A DNA stretch of 38,173 bases from NCBI GenBank assembly GCA_946405575.1, contig CAMJHP010000026.1, forward strand, positions 1 through 38,173, given 5' to 3'. Each line of letters opens with the position of its first letter. Position 1 is the first letter of the stretch. Both the position numbers and the translations under genes were made by a program. The DNA is from an uncultured Bacteroidales bacterium (lineage in GTDB: Bacteria > Bacteroidota > Bacteroidia > Bacteroidales > F082). This document shows, in pieces, positions 1 to 6,776 of the stretch. A model generated the notes under the pieces. That model ran no database searches, was not told the DNA's origin, and saw only the letters and a program-made list of their open reading frames with translations.

Positions 1-836
1 CTTTATACAAAATTCGTGTCAAGATGCCTGTTTCTGTGGCGAGCCATGACAATATTGTGAAGCAACTGGCTTCGCAGAGTACTAAGGTGGAGGTGTATCA
101 GATGGTGCCACGCATCAATTTGTTTGACAAGATTAAACTCTTCTACCACGAGAAGCGCACAAAAGTGTTCTATGTGGGTGATGCAACAATGGACAGCAGT
201 GGTACTTTTATGCTGAAAGAAGGTGCTGATAAAGCTTATATCGTCTATATCCCCAGTTTCCGAGGCTTTATCACAACGCGTTTTACTGCCAATCCTGATG
301 ACTGGCGCGACCATACCGTTTTCCATGAAAATATGGCTGACATCCAGTCGGTTGAGATGGTTTTCAATGAAGACCCAGAAGGTAGCTTCCGTATTGATAA
401 TGTCGGGAAACACCAATACAAACTCACACGCCTTTGCGACAATAAAGACTTGCCTTATGATACGCTGAAAGTCATCAATCTTATGTCTTCGTTCAATGAT
501 TTGCGTTTCGAGGCTTTGTTCACCAATACCTTACCACAGGAGCGCATCGACTCCATCACGAGTTCGCCTTTTGTGCATTATGTTGTGGTGACCGATAAGG
601 ATGGCAACAAGCAGGATATGAAGACCTTCAAGAAACTGGTACTGAACGGCGTGACCGATATGGGTGGCGACTACGGTGACGTGGACCGCGACCGTATGTA
701 TGCCATCATCGAAGGAGGTAAGGACTTCGTGCTCATCCAGAACTATGTCTTTGACAAGGTGCTGCATGATGTGCGTTACTTCGAGGCTGGTAATCCCATT
801 CGGTTTGAAATGGGAACTGTTGAGGTTTACGAGTAA
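1..836 (+). CDS. DUF4340-like protein, 5' end outside window
   Basis: The frame is open from the first bases of the window, so the gene is cut at its 5' end. The internal ATG at 24 is probably not the start, because the codons before it (LYKIRVK) read as continuous protein. The stop is TAA-type at 834-836. The visible part has the pattern I associate with DUF4340: a 'P.S..A..N' stretch, 'FYVGDAT.DSSGTFML', a hydrophobic 'YIVYIPSF.GF' strand and 'DDWRDHTVF'. In other Bacteroidota such proteins are exported or membrane-anchored and have no firm function. The N-terminal anchor would lie upstream and cannot be seen. Family assignment is from memory of the pattern and is moderately sure; the function is unknown. 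Confidence 0.65.
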   Translation, partial: LYKIRVKMPVSVASHDNIVKQLASQSTKVEVYQMVPRINLFDKIKLFYHEKRTKVFYVGDATMDSSGTFMLKEGADKAYIVYIPSFRGFITTRFTANPDDWRDHTVFHENMADIQSVEMVFNEDPEGSFRIDNVGKHQYKLTRLCDNKDLPYDTLKVINLMSSFNDLRFEALFTNTLPQERIDSITSSPFVHYVVVTDKDGNKQDMKTFKKLVLNGVTDMGGDYGDVDRDRMYAIIEGGKDFVLIQNYVFDKVLHDVRYFEAGNPIRFEMGTVEVYE

Positions 837-911
837 GTACGTAATAGTTAGCCTCCTATGTCATTGACTACGTCGAATCTTCGATTTCCAAGGTGGATAT
901 GTGCGAGGGAG

Positions 912-977
912 GGAATCTATGGGAGGCGGTTCAAAATAGCAATCATTATAATGACGGTCTCATTAGGCATAGATTCC
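912..977. repeat. Inverted repeat in the DUF4340-like/holB gap
   Basis: GGAATCTATG (912-921) and CATAGATTCC (968-977) are perfect 10-bp arms separated by 46 bases. Between them lies the perfect 12-bp palindrome TCATTATAATGA (943-954). There is no T-run after either arm, so this is not a standard intrinsic terminator. It sits between two converging genes. It may be a weak convergent terminator, a protein site or a remnant of a small mobile repeat. Nothing else was recognised in 837-1029. Confidence 0.5.
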
Positions 978-1029
978 AAGCTTTTGCCCATCAGCCAGCG
1001 TAGGGATGACATACTTGTTGAGGCCTGCT

Positions 1030-2163
1030 TTAACGTTTTTTCAGTAACCCCACCATCTTAAAACTTACATCCGTAAAGATGAGTGGCGCATAGCCGTTGC
1101 GCTCAATTTGGCGTGTGGCTTCTTCGAAAAGCTCGGCGATTTGTGCCAGATTGGCAGGATTGACAAAAGGTGCAAACTTCGAGTTAAAGGTCTTTTCATC
1201 GTTGGGTAGCATCACGATTTCCGCAAGGTTGTTGTTGAAAAGCAACGAATTGCGGATGATGCGTAGGCCGTATTCCAATAATTCTTTTTGTTTCTCGCGT
1301 CCCAAAGTCTTTATGTTGTTTGAGAAGTCGATAATCTCAGAGTAGGCGGCACGGAAGCAGAGGCGCATCCACTGTTGGAAAGTGGTAAAGAAATACTTAT
1401 GCTCTTCCGAGTCCTGCGCCGAATGGCTGGCGGTAATCCAATTGCCTTCTGAAATCATGGCAGCATCGTGGGCTTGGTCGGGTTGGCACGACAGACGCTC
1501 CACAAGGGCTTTTTCCACCGCGTTGGTTTCGATGGCGGGTATCTTCACCAAAGCCGTGCGCGACTTGATGGTGGCCAGAAGTTCTTCTGCGTCTTCCGCA
1601 ATGAGCAGGAAAACGGTCTTCTCAGGCGGTTCTTCAAGGAGTTTCAGCAGTTTGTTGGCCGTGTCGACACGCATCTTCTCCGCCATCCAGATGATGGCAA
1701 TCTTGTACTCACCCTCGTAGGACTTCATATTCAGCTTGCGCAGCAAAGAGGCTGCGTCGCGCACCGATATATAGCCCTGCTTGTTCTCCACATCAAGGAA
1801 GGTGTACCAACTCGAAGTGTCTACATAGCCTTGACTCTTAATGATATATTCACGCCATTCTTCCATAAAAAGATCCGACTCGGGATTGCTTTTTATCTTT
1901 TTAGTAGTAGCCGTCGGCACAACAAAATGCAGGTCGGGATGCACCAATTTTTGCATTTTCTGGCAAGTGGGGCACATGCCACAGCTATCGGTCTCGGTGC
2001 GATTTGGGCAGAGGATATACTGCGCGTAAGCCAAGGCCAAAGGCAGTTTTCCGCTCCCGGCAGGACCCAAAAAGAGCTGGGCATGAGAGACATGGTTTTC
2101 CCTCACACTCTGGATAAGCCTTTGTTTGATGGCGGATTGGCCTATGACGTCTTTGAACTGCAT
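1030..2163 (-). CDS. holB: DNA polymerase III subunit delta'
   Basis: This is the clamp-loader delta' subunit, which helps load the beta sliding clamp during chromosome replication in the cytoplasm. The N-terminus 'F.DVIGQ..IK..L......SHAQLF.GP.GSGK' is the classic opening of the family. The P-loop (residues 33-39) is followed by Leu instead of Ser/Thr, fitting a subunit that need not hydrolyse ATP. Four cysteines (C52, C61, C64, C67) form the usual zinc module. 'ANKLLKLLEEPPE' and 'IKSRT' are the Walker B/sensor region typical of DnaX/HolB-like AAA proteins. Length 377 aa is normal. It starts 5 bases after the stop of the upstream 105-aa gene, so it is the last gene of a three-gene leftward operon. 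Confidence 0.93.
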   Translation of the reverse strand: MQFKDVIGQSAIKQRLIQSVRENHVSHAQLFLGPAGSGKLPLALAYAQYILCPNRTETDSCGMCPTCQKMQKLVHPDLHFVVPTATTKKIKSNPESDLFMEEWREYIIKSQGYVDTSSWYTFLDVENKQGYISVRDAASLLRKLNMKSYEGEYKIAIIWMAEKMRVDTANKLLKLLEEPPEKTVFLLIAEDAEELLATIKSRTALVKIPAIETNAVEKALVERLSCQPDQAHDAAMISEGNWITASHSAQDSEEHKYFFTTFQQWMRLCFRAAYSEIIDFSNNIKTLGREKQKELLEYGLRIIRNSLLFNNNLAEIVMLPNDEKTFNSKFAPFVNPANLAQIAELFEEATRQIERNGYAPLIFTDVSFKMVGLLKKR

Positions 2164-2168
2164 AGTGA

Positions 2169-2486
2169 CTATTTATAAAACACGTCAAAGTATCGTTGCA
2201 ATTTGACGGGGTCGGTTTGGTAGAAATTTTCACCGTAATAGCAGTCGGCAAGGACTTCGTACAAACGACAAAACTCACCCAAATTGTGCTTGCCGCGTTG
2301 CGCGTTGATGGTGAGCGAAAGCAACTCCAAGGCACGGTCGGCAGCACGATGGCATTGCTCCATGTTGCCTTTGCTCTGCCAACGGTTGGCCCGCGACACT
2401 TCGCTACCAATGTTCAGCATTTGCTCCGCTAGTGACATTGCTGCCCAACGGCCTGCAGCCAATTCTGTGTGTTGGTAATTGTTCAT
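2169..2486 (-). CDS. Small conserved helical protein of unknown function
   Basis: The 105-aa product is predicted to be all-helical. A conserved-looking core 'GRWA.MSLAEQM.NIGSEVSRA..W' is followed by 'A.DRALELL.LTI'. I recall this core from uncharacterised bacterial proteins but know no function. There is no signal peptide or membrane segment. Its ATG overlaps the stop of the DUF5674 gene by four bases (2483-2486, ATGA), so translation is probably coupled. Its stop lies 5 bases before holB. The tight coupling suggests that it and the DUF5674 protein act together. Whether they have anything to do with the clamp loader, or merely share its transcript, cannot be told from the sequence. Confidence 0.8.
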   Translation of the reverse strand: MNNYQHTELAAGRWAAMSLAEQMLNIGSEVSRANRWQSKGNMEQCHRAADRALELLSLTINAQRGKHNLGEFCRLYEVLADCYYGENFYQTDPVKLQRYFDVFYK

Positions 2487-2821
2487 AATATCAGTGAGTT
2501 TACGACTTCAACAATACGTTTGCGAACAATGGGGTCTTGAACATCACGGCTACGATTGCCTTGATAGGGACGAATGTTGATGAGCGAGTCGAATTCAATA
2601 AAGTCCTCACCTCCCATTTCGGGGTAAAGGTTGATTCCCCATAAATTGGCTTGTTCTGAGCCTTGCTGAAGCAACTCTTGCTCAATGTCTGCGTGCAGTT
2701 CGGCATCCAAGCCGATAATCGCTTTTTGCACATCGACAACGGCCTTTATCATGTCGCCGAAATAACCTGGTAACATAGCTTCTACTTCGCTCCGTTTAAT
2801 AGGTTGGGATATAATTTTCAT
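2483..2821 (-). CDS. DUF5674 family protein
   Basis: The 112-aa protein matches the DUF5674 pattern as I know it: 'GD.IKAVVDV.K.I...DAELHAD.E..LL..GS.Q..LWGINLYPE...EDFIEFDSLINIRP.QGNRSR.V.D'. The family function is unknown. I chose the ATG at 2821 (MKIISQPIK) rather than an in-frame upstream codon at 2848, because a promoter -7 box at 2846-2853 would place the transcript start downstream of 2848. It is the first gene of the operon DUF5674, 105-aa protein, holB, with a four-base ATGA overlap to the next gene. No signal peptide is present, so it is cytoplasmic. Confidence 0.85.
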   Translation of the reverse strand: MKIISQPIKRSEVEAMLPGYFGDMIKAVVDVQKAIIGLDAELHADIEQELLQQGSEQANLWGINLYPEMGGEDFIEFDSLINIRPYQGNRSRDVQDPIVRKRIVEVVNSLIL

Positions 2822-2845
2822 AATGATGTTCTTTTGTTTAGAGAG

Positions 2846-2853
2846 CAAAAATA
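2846..2853 (-). promoter_or_regulatory. Bacteroidota -7 box for DUF5674-holB operon
   Basis: On the minus strand this reads TATTTTTG, an exact match to TAnnTTTG. It lies about 25 bases upstream of the chosen ATG at 2821. No clear -33 TTTG was found at the expected distance. Confidence 0.55.
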
Positions 2854-2903
2854 CAATTTTTTGGCATTTGTTTAGAATATCATGACGACAAAAAACAATG
2901 TTT

Positions 2904-3671
2904 TCATTTGTGCAAAGGTAACCTATAGCTCAAAATGGTGCAATACAATGAAATGGTTAACAGGGGTATATGCATAATACCTACATAAACCGTATGAGGA
3001 TTGAGGAAGTTGAACATGTTGTAGATTCCCATGATGGTGCCAATGATGGCTGTAATCCTATAGGTTACTATGTTAATCTTAGGAATGTTTAAGGTCAGTA
3101 TGGTTAGAAATGCTGGTGTTGTCAAACAAAAGGCTGTTACAGAGTTCTTATAGAAAAAATGCAACGGGTTCCAATCGAAAGCTCCTTGGCTGGTAAACGG
3201 ACAAAGGTAGGCAAACAAAGCCAAGACAATCATCCAGGCATATTTCCAATGCAAATTGCAGAAGTCGTATTGGTTTTGTGGGTTCAAGGTCTCTCGGATC
3301 CAAACGTAGGCCACAAAAAGGAACATCACCAAATTGACGGTGACCACACTGAATCCGTAGCGTTCCGTGACGGCTATGTTTTGGATGAAGGCGAAGGCTA
3401 AATAGGAAAGGGCAACATACCCGTTGAACAATGTCCTGACTTTGTTTTTGAACACAAAAAGCAGGACGAACATCAAAAGCGATAGGGATTGGAAAAGGAT
3501 GTTGAACCCGCCCAATTGTCCTTGTGGTGCATGGGAAAGTGTTGTATAGACCATCTGTTGGATGTTCTTCGGGTCGAAATTTCTACTGACGACAGGCACT
3601 AAAACAGATTGCGCCGTCAGCAAAATGACGAAAAACCACCATTTGGTTGAGGCTTTTTCAAGTTTTTCCAT
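2904..3671 (-). CDS. Polytopic membrane protein, unknown function
   Basis: The product (255 aa from this start) has about seven or eight hydrophobic segments, the first at roughly residues 11-29, and a short basic C-terminus. No catalytic or binding motif was recognised. I took the ATG at 3671 (MEKLEKAS) rather than the codon at 3695, because the promoter -7 box TAGTTTTG at 3693-3700 would put the first transcribed base near 3686. It is a single gene, divergent from the DUF3791/DUF3990 cassette. The intergenic stretch between them carries a relic coding tail. It could be an orphan inner-membrane protein of the accessory island; no function is proposed. Confidence 0.8.
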   Translation of the reverse strand: MEKLEKASTKWWFFVILLTAQSVLVPVVSRNFDPKNIQQMVYTTLSHAPQGQLGGFNILFQSLSLLMFVLLFVFKNKVRTLFNGYVALSYLAFAFIQNIAVTERYGFSVVTVNLVMFLFVAYVWIRETLNPQNQYDFCNLHWKYAWMIVLALFAYLCPFTSQGAFDWNPLHFFYKNSVTAFCLTTPAFLTILTLNIPKINIVTYRITAIIGTIMGIYNMFNFLNPHTVYVGIMHIPLLTISLYCTILSYRLPLHK

Positions 3672-3692
3672 TTGAGTTAGGTTTTGAAGGCG

Positions 3693-3723
3693 CAAAACTA
3701 CAAAAATCCGTGTTTCGTCTCAA
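3693..3723 (-). promoter_or_regulatory. Promoter of the polytopic membrane protein gene
   Basis: On the minus strand there is a TTG -33 element at 3721-3723, a 20-base spacer, and TAGTTTTG (TAnnTTTG) at 3693-3700. The spacing is typical for the Bacteroidota housekeeping sigma factor. It decides the start of the gene at 3671. Confidence 0.6.
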
Positions 3724-3724
3724 C

Positions 3725-3793
3725 TTCACCTACAAAACGATTGTCATGATTCAGCAAGCGTTTGGGGAGAAGATTGTGGAGGTGGTGAAGTGA
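3725..3793 (+). pseudogene. Relic coding tail, left copy of a 60-bp direct repeat
   Basis: An open frame ends here as KTIVMIQQAFGEKIVEVVK followed by TGA. The same tail (KTIAMIQLALGEKIVEVVK, TAA) occurs at 4777-4836, 1043 bases to the right. Over 60 bases (3734-3793 against 4777-4836) I count 52 identities, with the last 28 bases before the final stop difference identical. The differences keep the frame: two synonymous, three conservative, and a stop-for-stop change. The rest of the parent gene is not visible. It sits between the divergent promoters of the membrane protein and the cassette. Confidence 0.55.
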
Positions 3794-3807
3794 ATGTTTT
3801 TCATCCA

Positions 3808-3841
3808 TTGTTGCGACAAAACCAAAAAGTGACTATTTTTG
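3808..3841 (+). promoter_or_regulatory. Promoter of the DUF3791/DUF3990 cassette
   Basis: A TTGTTG -33 region (3808-3813) is followed after 20 bases by TATTTTTG (3834-3841), an exact TAnnTTTG. Transcription would begin about 3848, just before the ATG at 3859. This rules out the upstream in-frame GTG at 3790 as the start. Confidence 0.6.
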
Positions 3842-3858
3842 CGCCATTAAACAAACTT

Positions 3859-4083
3859 ATGGACAGCGAGCAAAAAAGAATATCGTATTTCGTTTCGTTT
3901 TGCGTTGAGCAATACAAAAACGCAAAACGTTTGACTGGTAATCAAGCGTTTGAAGAACTAAACCAATATGGTGTGCTTGACTATTTGGTCGAGAACTACG
4001 AGATTTTGCACACGCAAAGCTACCAATGGATTTTGGAGGACATTGACGAGTTTATCAACATTAGGAAACAGAAAGCATCATGA
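3859..4083 (+). CDS. DUF3791-like protein, first gene of cassette
   Basis: The 74-aa product starts MDSEQKRISYFVSFCVEQYK and contains 'F..L..YGVLDYLVENYEILHTQSYQWILEDIDEFI'. This is the DUF3791 pattern as I know it: a helical protein with a conserved 'Y..LHT.....I..DI..Y' ending. The start at 3859 is set by the promoter box just upstream. Its stop overlaps the ATG of the DUF3990 gene (4080-4083, ATGA), so translation is coupled. In other genomes I recall DUF3791 genes beside DUF3990 genes. By analogy with toxin-antitoxin layout it could be the antidote or a partner of the enzyme; that role is inference only. Confidence 0.8.
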   Translation: MDSEQKRISYFVSFCVEQYKNAKRLTGNQAFEELNQYGVLDYLVENYEILHTQSYQWILEDIDEFINIRKQKAS

Positions 4084-4565
4084 TACTGTATCACGGAAGC
4101 CTTGAGCGAGTCGCACAACCAGAAATCAGGGAATCTAATCGAACCTTGGACTATGGGACGGGGTTTTATGCCACCACTTCATACCAACAAGCTGAGGACT
4201 GGGTGCGTCGCAGGATGAAAGAGGCAAAAGAAAATAGAGGCTATGTGAATGAGTATGAGTTGAATACAGAAATGTTAGCAGATTTGAAGTGTCTTTATTT
4301 CGATACTCCTACAGAAGAGTGGCTCGACTTTGTGATGAAAAACCGCACCGATCGCCATTTCTCTCACGATTATGATGTTGTTTACGGGCCTGTGGCCAAC
4401 GATAGAGTTTATGCAGCCTTTGCATTGTATGAAGGCGGCCTATTGAACAAGCAAAACTTGATTGCAGAATTGAAAACTTTCGAACTCGTTGACCAATACC
4501 TTTTCCATACTACCAAATCCTTGACGACCATTAAGTTCTTCGAAGCAAAACAGATACTATTATGA
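4080..4565 (+). CDS. DUF3990-like protein, probable ADP-ribosyltransferase fold
   Basis: The 161-aa product opens with 'ILYHGSLE.V..PEI', followed by 'R.LDYGTGFYATTSYQQAEDWV' near residues 22-42 and, later, 'DVVYGPVANDRVYAAF..YEGG' and 'TTIKFFEA'. These fit the DUF3990 pattern. I recall that family as belonging to the ADP-ribosyltransferase superfamily. In that reading Y-H-G is the NAD-binding first motif, the GTGFYATT segment is the second strand motif, and the glutamate near the C-terminus may be catalytic. It overlaps both neighbours by four bases (ATGA), so the three genes form one coupled unit. There is no signal peptide. Target, activity and toxicity are unknown; it could be a toxin of a toxin-antitoxin or phage-defence module. 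Confidence 0.8.
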   Translation: MILYHGSLERVAQPEIRESNRTLDYGTGFYATTSYQQAEDWVRRRMKEAKENRGYVNEYELNTEMLADLKCLYFDTPTEEWLDFVMKNRTDRHFSHDYDVVYGPVANDRVYAAFALYEGGLLNKQNLIAELKTFELVDQYLFHTTKSLTTIKFFEAKQILL

Positions 4566-4792
4566 CCACAATAACCCAAGACAATCTCTATCTTTTGTTG
4601 CCTTCCAAAGTGAGTTGGTTGGCCGAAATGCTTTCCGAAGATACGGGCGTTGGCATTGTGGAAGCCATTCGTCGAATTTATCGGTCAGAAATGTACAAGA
4701 GATTGGAAATTGAGGAAACCAAGCTTTGGCACGAGGGGCCTGTAGCGCTTTATGAGGAAATCAACGGGGCGACAACAAAACCATTGCCATGA
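4562..4792 (+). CDS. 76-aa third gene of the DUF3990 cassette
   Basis: The predicted protein has helices 'LLLPSKVSWLAEMLSEDTGVGIVEAIRRIYRSEMYKRLE' followed by 'IEETKLWHEGPVALYEEI'. I recall the latter motif ('E.TK.WH..P..LY') from small proteins next to DUF3990-type genes but cannot name a function. It overlaps the DUF3990 stop by four bases. The last residues (NGATTKPLP) run into the right copy of the 60-bp repeat in a different frame. One base fewer in the GGGG run at 4766-4769 would instead join 'EEING' to the relic tail DNKTIAMIQLALGEKIVEVVK. The C-terminus may therefore have been altered by a one-base frameshift, or the repeat may belong to another gene. Confidence 0.7.
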   Translation: MTTITQDNLYLLLPSKVSWLAEMLSEDTGVGIVEAIRRIYRSEMYKRLEIEETKLWHEGPVALYEEINGATTKPLP

Positions 4793-4836
4793 TTCAGTTG
4801 GCCTTGGGGGAGAAGATTGTGGAGGTGGTGAAGTAA
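4777..4836 (+). repeat. Right copy of the 60-bp direct repeat flanking the cassette
   Basis: It pairs with 3734-3793 (52 of 60 identical by eye). It encodes the tail KTIAMIQLALGEKIVEVVK ending in TAA. It begins inside the 3' end of the 76-aa gene. See the finding on duplicated 3' tails. Confidence 0.7.
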
Positions 4837-4871
4837 AAATCAAAATCTTATTTATATATTCAAAATAGTAG

Positions 4872-4879
4872 TATATTTG
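4872..4879 (+). promoter_or_regulatory. -7 box of the 544-aa exported protein gene
   Basis: TATATTTG is an exact TAnnTTTG located 25 bases before the ATG at 4904. A TTTATAT stretch at 4851 is a weak -33 candidate with an 18-base spacer. It rules out the TTG at 4877 as a start. Confidence 0.55.
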
Positions 4880-4903
4880 CATCGTAATATAAATACCATA
4901 CAA

Positions 4904-6535
4904 ATGAAAAAACACTGTTTTTTATTATTGTTCACGATTGCGTTCTTTACAAAAGTATCAGCTCAAGTAGGTATTTGCAAAACAGCCTTGTCTTTAGAAG
5001 ATAATAGTTTTGTCGGTTCGTTATGGGAACCAAATGGAACAGTAAACTATACAGAAGAAAATGGAGTGGGAATTTATGGCTTGGTCATAGCATTAAACAC
5101 AAGTGACGAGTACTTAGATATTTATGAAGGTCACAAAGTGTCTATTGAATATACTGATGATACACGTGAAGTATTGGAAGTTGAGGCTGCTCCCACGTCC
5201 TACGACAATACAATTGTCAGTAATAGTGTTATAAATATTTATCAACGACGAGTTCTGGTATATCCTAATTATGAGAATTTAACTCAAAAACAAATAAAAC
5301 GAATTGTTATTCAACGCACAAATGGCAAGGTGTGGATTATTAATACTACACCAAAGCGAGCAAAAAGACTGCCCAAAGAATTTGCTAAAGCAATGCAAGA
5401 GGCTTTGTCTTCTTATAAAACAAAGGTATCGAATAATAACTATTTTAACGAAGACAAAGTATATGGTGATGATTATTTTAGCGAAAAAGAAACGATAAAT
5501 AAAAAGGAGGAAGAACATTTAGCATTTGATGAGACCCCTGATACTATATCCAATTCTGTTCAAACAGTCGATTTCTATCAACTTATTAGTACAATTGATT
5601 GGAGAAGTAAAGAAGATGATATTGTCAATAAGTATTCAGAGAATATCCGAAAATGCGCTCATCTTTCAGACAATCAAGAAAAAGCAATGGCTGATTTTGA
5701 ATTCGTTGGTTGTTATGTAGGAAATCATCAGTCCACGGCCTATATCTTTGTGGATTCTATCACGCGGGAATTGAGATCTATAAAGTTTTATTTAAAGAAA
5801 AGCGATATAGATAATCTTGATCCACAGGAACTTTCCAAAGAAATGGATGACATGTTAATCTCATTATTTGGAGAACCTGACCGTGTTTCTACCGTGATGA
5901 AACATTTTGATCGAGTGTGGTATACAGATAAGTATCTTGTGAAGGTACTTCATATGTTTTATTCAGCATCACACAATCATTCCGCATCACAGTTTTATAT
6001 CCTTACCTTTGAAAAAAACAAATCTGAAGGAAATGATTTTAGAGTTGCAAAATGGGGTGAATCAAAAGAAAGCATTATGAAAAAGGAGGGCAAAGCAGAT
6101 GTGGCAAATAATAAAGATATATATCTTTTTAGTGACTTTGTTGCTGGTAAAAGTTGTGATGTGGCATACATTTTCACCAATAACAAACTCTCGATGGCAA
6201 AGTATATATTCAAACCGGATCACACCAATAAAAATGATTATATCAAAGATTACCGAGAGCTTGTTTCTCTTTTGAGTGAAAAATATGGAGAAACTTCATA
6301 TGATGCACCAGAATGGCATAACACCTTGTACAAAGATAATTACGAAGATTATGGATTTGCAGTAAGTCTAGGACATCTTTCATATAGTGCTGGCTGGGTT
6401 GGACAAACAACAGATATTATGATTGTGTTATATGGAGAAAACTATAATATCAATTTGGTCGTTCAATATATTAGCAAAAAGTTTGAGCAATCTATGGAAA
6501 AAGAGCAAAGAAATGAAAAAATAAAAGATTTGTAA
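4904..6535 (+). CDS. AT-rich orphan exported protein
   Basis: The 543-aa product has a clear signal peptide (MKKHCFLLLFTIAFFTKVSA) with Gln after the cleavage site. The mature protein seems to have an N-terminal beta-rich domain (about residues 22-155) ending in 'KVWIINTTPKRAKRLPKEFAKAM'. A charged linker follows, then two related-looking modules, one around 225-350 ('IDWRS.EDDIVNKY' to 'LFGEPDRV') and one around 380-530 ('AKWGESKESIMKKEGKADV' to 'LSEKYGETSYDAPEW'). I recognise no enzyme motif. Base composition is markedly more AT-rich than lysS next door, suggesting recent acquisition or low expression. It stands alone behind its own promoter. Function unknown; probably periplasmic or surface-exposed. 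Confidence 0.8.
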   Translation: MKKHCFLLLFTIAFFTKVSAQVGICKTALSLEDNSFVGSLWEPNGTVNYTEENGVGIYGLVIALNTSDEYLDIYEGHKVSIEYTDDTREVLEVEAAPTSYDNTIVSNSVINIYQRRVLVYPNYENLTQKQIKRIVIQRTNGKVWIINTTPKRAKRLPKEFAKAMQEALSSYKTKVSNNNYFNEDKVYGDDYFSEKETINKKEEEHLAFDETPDTISNSVQTVDFYQLISTIDWRSKEDDIVNKYSENIRKCAHLSDNQEKAMADFEFVGCYVGNHQSTAYIFVDSITRELRSIKFYLKKSDIDNLDPQELSKEMDDMLISLFGEPDRVSTVMKHFDRVWYTDKYLVKVLHMFYSASHNHSASQFYILTFEKNKSEGNDFRVAKWGESKESIMKKEGKADVANNKDIYLFSDFVAGKSCDVAYIFTNNKLSMAKYIFKPDHTNKNDYIKDYRELVSLLSEKYGETSYDAPEWHNTLYKDNYEDYGFAVSLGHLSYSAGWVGQTTDIMIVLYGENYNINLVVQYISKKFEQSMEKEQRNEKIKDL

Positions 6536-6745
6536 TTATTCTATAAAATATTCTGGCTTAAACAAAACTTGATTTTTGTTAATTGTTACCCATTTGGGAG
6601 GATTTGCAATCCGCTTCATCATAAACCCAATCGAAATACTTTAAGCAAAAGATTATATATTTGCTGAAACATGTAATTCTACCCCACCAAAACCACTGAA
6701 AATCGTTTTTGTCAGATTTGTTTTCAAGGGTATCAATCGTTTTCG

Positions 6746-6753
6746 TACCTTTG
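6746..6753 (+). promoter_or_regulatory. lysS promoter -7 box
   Basis: TACCTTTG, an exact TAnnTTTG, 23 bases before the lysS ATG. A TTTTC at 6721-6725 gives a possible -33 element with a 20-base spacer. The preceding 210 bases (6536-6745) are AT-rich and show no other feature that I recognise. Confidence 0.6.
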
Positions 6754-6776
6754 CCGCCAAAATAACGCATCACATC

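Noticed and set aside
1468..2178. 236-aa open frame on the plus strand across holB
   Set aside because: Antisense shadow of holB, which is firmly identified on the minus strand.
2847..2903. Longer start (2848) for the DUF5674 gene
   Set aside because: The promoter -7 box at 2846-2853 overlaps it, and the family begins with MKI-type sequence at 2821.
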